Source: Mya arenaria (taxonomy: Eukaryota > Mollusca > Bivalvia > Myida > Myidae). From it: a stretch of 64,000 nucleotides of DNA. The number at the start of each line of letters is the position of its first letter. The stretch's first letter is position 1. A model generated the notes under the pieces. It saw nothing but the letters and a program-made list of their open reading frames with translations. It was not told where the DNA came from and did not search any database. Shown in pieces: positions 21,930-32,117 of this stretch. The stretch is from assembly GCF_026914265.1 (NCBI RefSeq), contig NC_069136.1, positions 11,278,356-11,342,355 of the forward strand, written 5' to 3'. Made by a program: the position numbers and the translations under genes.

Positions 21930-22775
21930 AAATGAATGAATGAATGAATGAATGACCAACGAACGAACGAATGAATGAATGACCAACGAACGAATGAATG
22001 AATGACCAACGAACGAACGAACGAATGAATGAATGAATGGCCAACGAACGAACGAACGAACGAACGAACGAATGAATGAATGAATGAATGAATGAATGAC
22101 CAACGAACGAACGAACGAATGAATGAATGAATGAATGAATGACCAACGAACGAATGAATGAATGAATAAATGAATGAATGACCAACGAACGAACGAACGA
22201 ATGTATGAATGAATGAATGAATGACCAACGAACGAAAAAATGAATGAATGAATGAATGAATGAATGAATGAATGAATGAATGAATGAATGAATGAATGAA
22301 TGAATGAATGAATGAATGAATGAATGAATGAATGAATGAATGAATGAATGAATGAATGAATGAATGAATGAATGAATGAATGAATGAATGAATGAATGAC
22401 CAACGAACGAATGAATGAATGAATAAATGAATGAATGACCAACGAACGAACGAACGAACGAATGTATGAATGAATGAATGAATGAATGACCAACGAACGA
22501 ATGAATGAATGAATGAATGAATGAATGAATGAATGAATGAATGAATGAATGAATGAATGAATGAATGAATGAATGAATGAATGAATGAATGAATGAATGA
22601 ATGAATGAATGAATGAATGAATGAATGAATGAATGAATGAAAGAATGAATGAATGAATGAATGAATGAATGAATGAATGACCAACGAACGAATGAATGAA
22701 TGAATAAATGAATGAATGACCAACGAACGAACGAACGAACGAATGTATGAATGAATGAATATGAATAAGTAAAGG
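21930..22775. repeat. TGAA/CGAA tetranucleotide microsatellite with higher-order pattern
   Basis: Long runs of TGAA alternate with short CGAA runs introduced by GACCAACGAACG. The longest uninterrupted TGAA stretches are about 22236-22398 and 22501-22680. A composite block (CCAACGAACGAATG, then TGAATAAATG, then CCAACGAACGAACG, then AATGTATG) recurs near 22141, 22399 and 22680. Open frames on the minus strand here are pure repeats and not genes. Confidence 0.95.
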
Positions 22776-22790
22776 ATAAAAATAAAATAA

Positions 22791-23273
22791 TAAATTAACA
22801 TAAATTAAGGTTTTAGCTTTCTGGAGGAGGATGCACGTACACGTACACGTGCTCGCACGTCAAACCATGGATCTCTCCTTGTTTAAAGCGTGTACATAAA
22901 TGTGCTATTTTATTTTTGATATAGATATTCATTACAAATTGATTGTGCTCGTGGTTAACAAACCAATGGGTATCACATTTCCTTTAGTAACGACATTTGC
23001 CCAAATATTTTCACTCACTCCTATCAAACGAATTGATTTTACTTTTTGTTGCCTCAATAATAACCTTACCTATAAGTACATATCACTAACGAAGTGAGTG
23101 TGTATCGCCAAGCTTTTATCGTGGTAGCTAAGCATTTGTTAAAACAATAGCTATAATAACAAACTCGAACTTGAGATACCTACATAAAGTCAAAGACTGT
23201 CAGTTTACGCTTTGTAGGCAGTAGAAATAAACCTGTTCTTGTGGACACGTTGCTCGAAAATTAAAACATAAAA
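22791..23273. other. Sequence upstream of the orphan caveolin-type exon
   Basis: At 22830-22860 there is a cluster of ACGT-centred motifs (GCACGTACACGTACACGTGC, then GCACGTC). It contains ACGTG cores like those bound by bHLH-PAS factors. It may be a promoter element for the exon at 23274, but no TATA box or initiator was confidently placed. Confidence 0.3.
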
Positions 23274-23333
23274 ATGGGAGAACAGGTCGATCTTATGCGT
23301 CGGGACCCTAATGAGCTTAACTGCCATGTGAAG
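23274..23333 (+). CDS. Caveolin-type first coding exon without its own second exon (alternative first exon or dead duplicate)
   Basis: It is 20 codons beginning ATGGGAGAACAGGTC and ending AAG before a GTAGGC donor. The encoded VDLMRRDPNELN matches the caveolin N-terminal pattern and parallels the first exon at 27354 (VDLVNRDPNNIN). Both exons are exactly 20 codons and end in phase 0, so this exon could splice in frame to the caveolin exon at 27814. I found no second caveolin exon between 23334 and 27353. It is therefore either an alternative first exon with its own promoter or the remnant of a tandem caveolin duplicate. Its intact reading frame and donor favour use. Confidence 0.7.
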
Positions 23334-25910
23334 GTAGGCTTTGCACAAGGATGTCGGGTTTGGTCTGCACGTGAACGCACTCGTGGTGAAAGGTTTTCCT
23401 GATTAAAAAAAAAACGCACATATAAAACACAAAATAAAAACCTGAATATCGCACCAGGTAGTTCAGAAATATGTACACGGACATTGGATGCATTATGAGT
23501 TATGTATTAAGTTATCCAATCGTTCAGCAATGAAACTAAAATGTGTAGAAGCATCAGGGGTCTTTCTTTTCTGAACTTAAATTTAACCGACTAAGAACGG
23601 GCAAGATCCGTCCGAAATGTTATATGGTGCTCTATTTCTTATTTAAATTCAGGGATGATGCAGTAGTTACAATATATTTTTTATGTCAGTCTTTGAAAAA
23701 ATATTCAAACATATACGTTCATTTTGTTTATAAAACGTATGAATAGGCAGAATTAAGTTTTGTAAATACGTCACAGAACACTTCTATGCATCTTATATCA
23801 CAACTTTACCTGGCATATTTCTTACGATCCATTTAACGTTGTTGTGTTTTTGTTCTTGTTTTTCCCGATTATACGTATACTTTAATCGTAATTGTCTAAG
23901 ACGGACAAAAACACCCTCAATATAGCTGATATGCAATGTCCTTGGCCTACTTATTTAGAAGAATCTTCACTTAAGTGCATTTATAACTGACGGAGGGGGT
24001 TGGTAGATATCTATGAAGAGAGAAAACATAGATTTAAACTTTTCAAAACATAGTTCATATTATTCTTAAGTTCTGTAAAAAAATTGGTATGGTTTCATTT
24101 CCACGAAGGCAGCAAAAAATCGAGGTTTTTTGTGTTGCTTATAAGGATTGTGATACACGTTTTGTTCTATTTATGTTGGCATTAGCGATAATGCAACTTA
24201 ACATTTCATTGAAATCCGATATGTTTGGACAGTCAGATACAAACTCCAAGTTGAAGAGATTATGGTTTTTTGATGTAACATATAGTTGGCTGTCATGCAC
24301 AATTCTCTTTGTTTATCGAACCTCTGACATTTTACGGACTCATACGTCACAAATATCAAATATTTTCTCAAAAAGCTTCAATTATAATTACATGACCTAT
24401 TGACAGGTATTTTCGATCGAACATTGGGTATTCAGTTTGATGAGATAAAAGGTTTATACGGCCCGCTATTGTTGAAATTAAGCCCGGGAGATCGTAACTA
24501 ATAAACACCGGTACCCGGTATCCAAAACAGGACTGCACTATTGTATACTTTAGGACATGTATTGGCCTACATGGTTAAACAAAATCCGATATTTCATTTG
24601 AGCTAAACCAATAAAGTATAGGGAGTGTTTTTCAAAAGCCAGGCGAGACAACAAGATTTGTTGCGAATAAATTTGGCTAAACTTGCTCAAGGCGAGACAT
24701 TTTAATGACTGTCCATGATTCGTTGCCATAACGCTATATTGCAACCAACCCGATAACCACTAAATAATCAAACTACTGAAACGTGTTTTAATTCTTTATA
24801 TAAAGCAACAGGTTTGCTGTGTTATAAAATAATCCAGAAATTACTCTATACCCGGTTGTCCGGCGTGCCCTACTATATTATGATGTATCATCTTATGTTC
24901 ACCAAACGCATTTCTATGTAATAGTCGGAAACTGTAAATGGTTGCACCGACATAGGTTAAAATGACCATTTTCTCCATACATTCATAAAATAAAATGACC
25001 AGATACTAGTTTTGTACTTTCAGGACATTGTTAAGGTTCAAGACATGGTCCATTCTGTGCTGGTAGTGTACACGTCCTTTTAAACAAATCGGTACACAGT
25101 GAACGGATCATAATAATAATAATAATGATAATAGCAAAAGTTGATTTCAACAGTATAATGGCCAAACCATTGGAATTTTAATTACACCTAATCCTGTAAG
25201 ACCTCTATATGTACATGTATAAACAGCTCATGTACACCTGGTGACGTTGCATGGTTACTACGTAAATATTTTCTCACCCTTTGTGGTATTTTAGACCCGA
25301 TTCAGCCGATAGCACTTGAAAACTGATTGATCAATCGCTACATTTACCATACCCACATACCAGCCGCTCTATACCAAACACGTAAACATTATACTAGGCC
25401 GTAGTAACCGATAAATCAATTTTTTAACGATCATGCTTCATTCAAAATAAACCCATTTGTATTGTAGTTCAGCCGTTTCTATTATTCATTTGGCAGACAC
25501 ATTAAATCTCCATCGAGAAGAAAATAACAACCAAGAATACCTTAAACTTTGTCCACATATGCTTTAATAATTCGAAACAACCCAGATTACTTTTAGGATA
25601 TTATCTCAAACGGGAATATTCCTTTTTCAATCAAATTGAATTAAATCAAGGTTTGGAGCTTAAGCACGACCAGCGCCCCATATACAAAACATCCACGTCA
25701 ATGTTACAAAATATTATCATTTATATAATAAATTATGTTTCCATAATAAACTAACGTCATTATTTTCTGTATTCTTTTATATAGATTTATTAGTGAAATA
25801 AATAAAAACTGTTTCAAAAAATGATATGTTTCGCTGTTTTGGAATTTTAGCCCACTCTTACTTCCAAATCAAACGTCACCGCACACATGGCAGTGACACA
25901 ATTTCAACGA

Positions 25911-25931
25911 CGTCATTTCTGAAATGACGTT
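25911..25931. repeat. Short perfect palindrome with TGACGT half-sites
   Basis: ACGTCATTTC and GAAATGACGT are perfect 10-bp arms around one T. A related stretch at about 31741-31765 ('aacgacgtcattccgaagt') shares the surrounding bases, so both may be pieces of the same dispersed MITE rather than CRE-type regulatory sites. Confidence 0.45.
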
Positions 25932-26577
25932 GCACTTGCAAAGAATTTGGCTAAACAGCGACGTATTATGAATTTAGCTCTAAAATGTTATGATATAAAT
26001 AGCAAATCACACTCGTGATCATTAGTCTCAGCTTACGGATGGATGAGGTGACAGAGAATTGTAATGTTCTCACATCAGAAGACAGACTTTTTAAATGTTT
26101 AGCAATTAATCAGCAAATAAAATCATGATTTCACAAATATTTATTTGCCAGCACAAGAAAGGAATGACAATACCCAAACCATTATTTAACATTACACATT
26201 GGTGTTTTCGTATAAAAATGTTACACCCCACCCCAGAAACATTTTTGACGGAATATAACAGAACCATGTGACAGTATATTCTACAGAACATACCTCATTT
26301 AGTGTAACCGAATAACGGAGGTTATATTCGAAGGTCTAGCACAACATAAGAACTATAAGTTATGCATGTGCCCACTTTAACATTCTTACGTATTGTTTTC
26401 AATCTTAAATTATTCTAATTGTGTTGACAAAAACAGTTCCTGGCTACAACAAGGGAAGAGAGACGATAATAAAAGTATACGATACTTAAAAAATGCTATG
26501 AACTATGCAAGCAGCATTCAACTAATCTTTTTACAAACTCCGTTGTTGCACGTTTCCTCGATGCATATTATATGCAA

Positions 26578-26901
26578 TTTTATTTTTTGTCATTGGAACG
26601 AGCAATTTGTGCCAAAAATCCATGGACACCAGTTATATAAGACTGCTGACAAAAAACTAAATCGCAGATTTGTATATTTATGTTAAAAAATTGATGTTTT
26701 ATGCATTTTCTTAAACCGTTAGTAACGATTTAAGCCATAAAACATTAATTTTCGAACAGATATATGAAAATCTACGATCTGAGTTTTTGCCAGCAATCTT
26801 ATATCATTGGTTTGCAGATATTTACGCAAAAAATGCCCTTTCAAAGACAAAAAATAAAAAAAAGTTGTAAAAATGGTAAATCTGTGAGAGTGCAGCTTTA
26901 A
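26578..26901. mobile_element. 'gctgcactctcaca' foldback MITE, nearly full length
   Basis: The two arms meet at 'cttaaaccgttagtaacg'. The left arm has 'aatcgcagatttgtatat' and the right arm 'atgaaaatctacgatctg'. The right end is 'aatctgtgagagtgcagctt'. The outer left end is degraded. The arms are about 150 bp. Confidence 0.7.
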
Positions 26902-27245
26902 TATGTATTGTCTCAACAATTGTGTAAAAGCAGAATAAAGCTGAAACCAGGTGGATAGCGTTTACTGACATGTACCATTTCAGCATTTCTCAAACATCTC
27001 GTTATTAAAATACCATTTTAATCTACTTCGATCTATTCATGTAATTAGAATATATAATTAAAATATGGAATCTGTACACATGGCCATTGTTTTGGCCTTC
27101 AAACGTCTATTGTTCTTTGTACCCCCATACAAACCATCACACATTAACAATCAGGTGTTTTTGATAGTATCCTTAGCCAATCCAACTAAGCATAAAACAA
27201 AGGACAATCACATGTTCAATTAATGCCTGTTTTTGATGAATAAGA

Positions 27246-27253
27246 TATAAAAG
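27246..27253 (+). promoter_or_regulatory. Candidate TATA box of the caveolin gene
   Basis: TATAAAAG lies 108 bp before the caveolin start codon, which would place transcription start near 27276 and leave a short 5' UTR. The exon at 23274 has no equally good TATA element. Confidence 0.5.
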
Positions 27254-27353
27254 ATATAGACAATCAGGAGTTAAAACGAGTTGTAGAAGAAGACAAGGTG
27301 TTCATAAACTGCCTGGAAGTCTTGAAGTCCGGTTATTTTCTGATCCTTCCATC

Positions 27354-28149
27354 ATGGCAGACCAAGTGGATTTAGTTAACCGGGACCCTAACAATATCAA
27401 CGCTCACCTCAAGGTTTGTAACTTTACCTTTTACCTTTCTCGCATTTTTTATTTGTTGAAAATGGCCACTAAAAAAGGCAAAAAATGAAATTGTTTTTAA
27501 AGTTTAACCAGTTGTAGAGCATACGGTTGGTTGTCATAGTAATACATGCCTTTGTTATATAATGTGAACACAACAGGGAAAATATATACACCCTGTAGAA
27601 CCCTTTTGAAAAACAGAAAATTTATTATTAAATAAAATGTTGATGTTTTATTAAGCAAAACAACAACAAAACCACCAATATTCTCAGCAATTGACACAGG
27701 TTGGATCTTAACGCAATAATAGACTGACCAATTTGACACAAGGTGGACGTTTACTGTGAATGTTATATTGAATTCGATAGTTTTTACATGAAACAATATC
27801 TTTCTTCCACCAGGCCACCTTCGAGGATGTGTTTGCCGAGCCGGATGGTACCCACTCCATCGACTGTGTTTGGAAGCTCGCGTTCACATGCTTCAACATG
27901 TGCAAAGGTTTCTGGTACAAGCTGTTGACCCTCTTCTGCGGTTGCTGCATGGCCTGCGAGTGGGGCTTTATTTTTGCCATTGAGATCTTCAACCAGGTGT
28001 GGATACTTACCCCGCACCTGCGTCTGCTGTCCATCCAGTGCGCTCCCATACAGAAGCTCTGGACCATCTACCTTCAGTGCTGTGTCGGGCCATGCTGTGA
28101 CGCATGTGGCATGATTCTCAACAACGTTAGAGTCACACACGTCAAATAG
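27354..28149 (+). CDS. Caveolin, complete, two exons, 131 residues
   Basis: Exons 27354-27413 (20 codons, GTTTGT donor) and 27814-28149 (CAG acceptor, TAG stop) join in phase 0. The protein shows the caveolin landmarks in order: VDLVNRDP at residues 5-12, the signature FEDVFAEP at 23-30, a scaffolding-domain equivalent DCVWKLAFTCFNMCKGFWYK at 37-56, then the intramembrane hairpin region and a C-terminal amphipathic region ending in NVRVTHVK. Caveolins are hairpin membrane proteins that oligomerise and shape plasma-membrane caveolae. Compared with vertebrate caveolin-1 (178 residues) the N terminus is short. It has 13 cysteines, many in CC pairs, and the hairpin carries GCCMACEWG where caveolin-1 has a proline, so the conserved hairpin proline is replaced and a glutamate is present. 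An AATAAA is at 28282. The paralogue (CAV1, CAV2 or CAV3 type) cannot be assigned. Confidence 0.93.
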
Positions 28150-28281
28150 ACTGCCCCTTCACACAAACTGCCTTTAAGATTTACTGTGCTATACTGCGGA
28201 ACGATATGAACATCTGGACAATAACTTAGCATCCAGGAATATGAAATTGGACTGACATAACTGAGATATATATATTTTTTA

Positions 28282-28287
28282 AATAAA
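28282..28287 (+). terminator. Caveolin polyadenylation signal
   Basis: AATAAA lies 133 bp after the caveolin stop codon, the first such hexamer downstream and at a usual distance. Confidence 0.6.
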
Positions 28288-28404
28288 GTATTACTCTGTA
28301 TATAACTTATCCTACGACATCTTGTTTTGCTATTTGTTTTAGTATTAACATTTGAAATACTTGATTTAAATATCTTGGTCGACCGGCATTAAAGCAATTT
28401 TAGT

Positions 28405-29130
28405 TTCCCTTAATTGGCCTGGATTAGGGTATGTGTCTTTCTTATTTCAAAAGCATTAAAGATAAATACAGCTAATTTCCTCACAACGTTTGCGTTGTTG
28501 GATTTTAACAACTGAATAGTTTTAAACATACTTGGCTTTTCTCTATAGTAACGCTTGATATATTTACATCGTATATCATTATACAGTATGCATTCAAATA
28601 AGAAATGGTATTCGTCTTCTAACTTATTGCATGTAGCGCATAACCGTTCTTCCCTTGGCACGTTCTCCATTGACCAGTCTCAATACCGAGCCGGTGTGAA
28701 GACGAACGTAATTTTGTATGTGCTATTCTATACTTCTGAATGTTGACTTGGTTAAGATATGATTGCATTTCAAAATTTGCTAATACTTTATAAAAAGTTG
28801 CTCTAGTTGAGTTTTCTAATCTGCTATACCAAGTTTGAATAAAAGTATCCTTAACTCGACGTTAAATATGCTAAGGAGTATATTATTGTTACCAACACCC
28901 TGTGCTATCCAAACGTCTTGAAAACCGAAAGTGCATAACATGTTTTTCACCATAACCGCCCAGTTGTTTTTTCCAGGGTTATTTGCAATTTCAATTAACA
29001 TTGTTTTATATATAATACTTGTGCATTTTCGTTCACTACAGTGTAATATGTTAAACCAATATTTCAATATAATTGTTAATCTCATCGAATAAAAATCAAT
29101 CCTGCCTATCATATGAACCATTGTTTTCGA
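28405..29130 (-). pseudogene. Decayed 3' fragment of a non-LTR retrotransposon (LINE)
   Basis: Minus-strand frames hold the C-terminal part of a LINE polyprotein in pieces. 28816-29121 encodes RIDFYSMRLTIILKYWF and a GFQDVWIAQGV segment. A middle piece follows in another frame (TFIQTWYSRLENS). 28410-28670 encodes the Cys/His motif CATCNKLEDEYHFLFEC with YNDIRCKYI. These follow the order seen at the end of molluscan reverse transcriptase proteins. At least two frame changes separate them and the catalytic reverse transcriptase and endonuclease are absent, so this is a 5'-truncated dead copy. Confidence 0.75.
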
Positions 29131-29557
29131 CGTTTATTCATCCTTTTGAATATTATAACAACACTATTAATTGTGAGAAATCTTATTTGGGAGTAAGAGT
29201 GTACTTATAAGCAATATCTACATTTATGTATATTTTAAACATAAGTATGATTTTTTAATATGGTCAATGAAAATTGTGTATTTCAAAAGTTTTTATATGA
29301 TTTGACAATTGAAATATTTAAATGATAATTCTCGATGGCGTCAAAGCGGTGGTCAAGCCACAATGCAGCCATTAGGCGAGTAATGCCGTTTTAAAAATTT
29401 ACACACACCCCCCACCCCATCGTCGCTTCTTATAACAGAATAAATGTTTCAGTACAGTGTACATCTATGATCTAAGCCAACCACTAATATATCAATCTTT
29501 ATTACCTTACCAAACTACATAGCTCAGATATTATTATGATCAATTGACCAGAGGAGA
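29131..29557. other. AT-rich spacer
   Basis: No gene or recognisable repeat was identified; a run of 'acacaccccccaccccat' near 29401 is simple low-complexity sequence. Confidence 0.35.
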
Positions 29558-30200
29558 CAACAGGTTTACCCTCCCTCCCTCCGTCCGTTCGTCTGTCTGT
29601 CTGTGTGCTAGGTTATTGCAACTTTAGGAGTCAAACTGTTTAAAGGGAAGAGGTTGATTAAGATATCATGCACGCCATTTTAGTCTTAGCTGCATAAAAA
29701 ATATGGTTGCTATGGCAATAATTATAGTGAATATACCATTTTGACGATCCTGCACTTATTCAAGAAGTATGTATACTAGATTTATGAAAATTGATATGTG
29801 GATAGAGGGCCATAAGGAGATTATGCACGTCATTTTAATTTTGTTCGGACAAAATTGTGGTGGCTAAAGCAAATTGTGAAAACGAAAAAGTTTCTGTTGA
29901 TCTTGGCATAACTCAAAACGTATACGAAAGTTTCATTCATGACATTTAGTGTGTGGATGAAGGGACATTAGAAGATTATGTACTGTTGTTGTCAGATAAC
30001 CGCTGTGGTTGTTATGGCAACAAAACCTCGAAAATATCACTCTCTTTGACTGCATCCAGCGATAACGAAAGAAGATCGCGAGCTAAATTGATAAAACTTG
30101 GTAATGATGTGGTAAGAAGAAGATTATGCATTTCATTTTATCCTTTGTTTGTCGGAAAATACATCCGTTGTGTGATTGTGTTTCCGTTTAACCGATAAAG
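29558..30200. mobile_element. Tandem-core element with GTCCGT-rich start
   Basis: It starts at 'accctccctccctccgtccg' and holds three to four diverged units of about 150 bp, recognised by 'agattatgcacgtcatttt' and 'ggttgctatggcaa' variants (near 29665, 29818, 29970 and 30120). The plan matches the other tandem-core elements here. The open frame at 29953-30198 lies inside it and is not a gene. Confidence 0.5.
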
Positions 30201-31071
30201 ATGGATCCTGCGATAACTGGCGTGAGACCACAGTTATTTTTACTATATGTTTCATATAGACACTAACCTGACATGGCATCTCTAGAACAATTCAAGACAC
30301 AAAATATAATCACAAGAAAACACCATGTTGATCATTGACCCGACTGTCAAAATTGAGTTCAAATACATAACCCATCCGCAAAGGAGTCAATCGGCTACAA
30401 ACAACTAATTTTCAGACTTCCACAAGCTATGATTTTTCCAATATTTACACTGAAAACTATCAATTTCTGCAATGGAAATTCAGTCAAGTTCTCTGCAAAA
30501 AGAACATTTTTTTGCTTCTTTTTCATTCAATTTTAATAAAATATTGATATTTGAACGCAGACATTCTTTTTTTCTGTATTCACATCCGGGTCTTTTTTGG
30601 TCAACGGGGGGCAGATAACTGTGGTCTTGAGCCAACTGAAGAAGTATGCAAACTAGGTATATGAAACTTTGTGAACAAGTGTTTAGGGGACAGCAAAGAA
30701 ATTGTACTGCTAGAAGTAGGCGACGTGTTTATTTTTTTATATGTAAAGTTGTGAATGAATATCATTGTCACACATGCTATCGGCGTATATTGGTCTGGAT
30801 TTTCGTTTAAGGTATCTAATGCACTCATAAAAGCCATACACGAAAGCGTCTTTCCTGATAAAAAAAAACTACGGGAAAAATGTCCAAACATTGACAAACA
30901 AATAACGCTACGTAGAGCGGACGAAATAGGGTAGGTCGAAAAACCGGAAACAAACACTATTTTTTGGTACGTCAAATTGTATTTAAACGACAGCCAAAGC
31001 ATTTCACTTAAGAAGTGTATCTACGTGGGCTTTAATGTGCATTGTATATGTGTTATTATATTTACTTTCAG
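30201..31071. other. Region upstream of the sulfotransferase exons
   Basis: No PAPS 5'-phosphosulfate-binding exon is seen. A plus-strand frame ending at 30934 (containing ALIKAIHESVFPDKKKLREK) is open for about 50 codons before a stop, and a minus-strand frame (30601-31002) overlaps it. Neither resembles a family I know, and they may belong to a decayed repeat. Confidence 0.3.
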
Positions 31072-31167
31072 GTTTACCTTTTGAGTTTTATTTGGATTGG
31101 TTCCAGGCGGCCGTCGAGGGTAATATATCAAAAACAGATTCCAAGGGATATCATCCGATGATAATAG

Positions 31168-31957
31168 GTATCGGTGTTTAATGTTTCATGGCTACTACTA
31201 AGATCCGGACCTTATATGAATATATTTGTTCTTAATCAAGCTGCACTCTCACAGATTGTCAATTTTGCCTTTCTTAAGTTTAATAGTTTATTTATACGTC
31301 ATGGGTTCGATTCTCGCGAGGTGTACTTTATCAAGGCCGTGTAAAAGGACATTGAAGGCGGTGCTCCATAGGCGGCATAGACTGCCCTTTATTCATTTAA
31401 AACAATGAACAGTAAGAAAAGTTATCTTTGTTATAAGACATCATTCGAAGCAAAATTTGCCTTCTGACGTAGCATTTATGACGTAAAGTATCACGTGATA
31501 TACACACACTGACTTAGCATAGCTATTGACAACTGGATGTTTAAATACGTATTTCTCAGTCACTAATTTGGTTTTGTTCATAATGATACTATTTTGTCAT
31601 TTATTATACATAATCATGCCTTCCGATTGTTTGTAGAAATTTTTCGGTAAAATGAAAAATATATTTCACTGTTTCAAACAGTGAACATATCATTTGATAG
31701 TTTGATAGTTATAACTGTTTTGAAATTGAAAATAATTCCAACGACGTCATTCCGAAGTAACGTTACCTTTCAATACAGTTTTATAAGCCTTTCTGAAAAA
31801 CTACCATTAACTGTAATGTTAAATCATTTTCAGCATAAAATAAAAACTGTTTGTAACATAGTAAGTTCACAATAAATTTCACCTCGTGATTACCAAAAGT
31901 AAATATTTCACTCGTGCTACGCGTTCTTTTACACTGAAATGACATTTCTTTTTTCAG
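31168..31957. other. Intron with pieces of several dispersed elements
   Basis: It holds a 'gctgcactctcacagatt' MITE end (31239-31264), a SINE T-arm-like piece (GGGTTCGATTCTCGCGAGG near 31303), one arm of the 'cagtgtgtgta' foldback family (31370-31513), and sequence of the 'aatatttcactcgtg' type (about 31640-31930). The pieces abut one another. Confidence 0.5.
31370..31513. mobile_element. Single arm of the 'cagtgtgtgta' foldback MITE
   Basis: 'ggcggcatagactgccctt', 'aagaaaagttatctttgtt', 'ttgccttctgacgtagcat' and the end 'tatacacacactg' match the right arm of the element at 1280-1764. The left arm is missing. Confidence 0.65.
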
Positions 31958-32117
31958 GTGACGGGAATCCATCGATGAATACATACAACGAGTATTGGAT
32001 GCTGGATCCAGCGAACCATGATACGTTTTTGGAACCCCATTTCACCAATGCTGACAACATATATTTCCTTAACCCAAAGGCAAAAATAATAGCGATTCTA
32101 CGCGAGCCTGTGGAAAG

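Larger units (their letters stand above)
23334..27245. other. 4-kb stretch between the two caveolin first exons
   Basis: No convincing gene is seen; open frames such as 24089-24403 show no family features or splice context. It contains a short ATA microsatellite (25108-25130), a palindrome at 25910-25935, and a MITE at 26578-26901. It would be intron if the exon at 23274 splices to 27814. Confidence 0.4.

Noticed and set aside
21876..22801. Minus-strand frames of 205 and 296 codons rich in Ile, His, Ser and Phe
   Set aside because: They are the translation of a TGAA/CGAA microsatellite, so the repeat alone explains the open frame.
24089..24403. 104-codon plus-strand open frame
   Set aside because: No family features, codon pattern or splice context; its length is within chance for AT-rich DNA of this extent.
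25911..25931. CRE-type regulatory palindrome for caveolin
   Set aside because: A related stretch occurs at 31741 in a different context, so it is more likely part of a dispersed element. It is kept only as a repeat.
27708..28140. Minus-strand open frames of about 118 codons over the caveolin exon
   Set aside because: They are antisense shadows of the conserved caveolin coding exon.
30601..31002. 133-codon minus-strand frame and an overlapping ~50-codon plus-strand frame
   Set aside because: They overlap each other on opposite strands and resemble no family I know. The plus frame meets a stop at 30932-30934, and a possible donor there does not match the phase needed by the exon at 31072.
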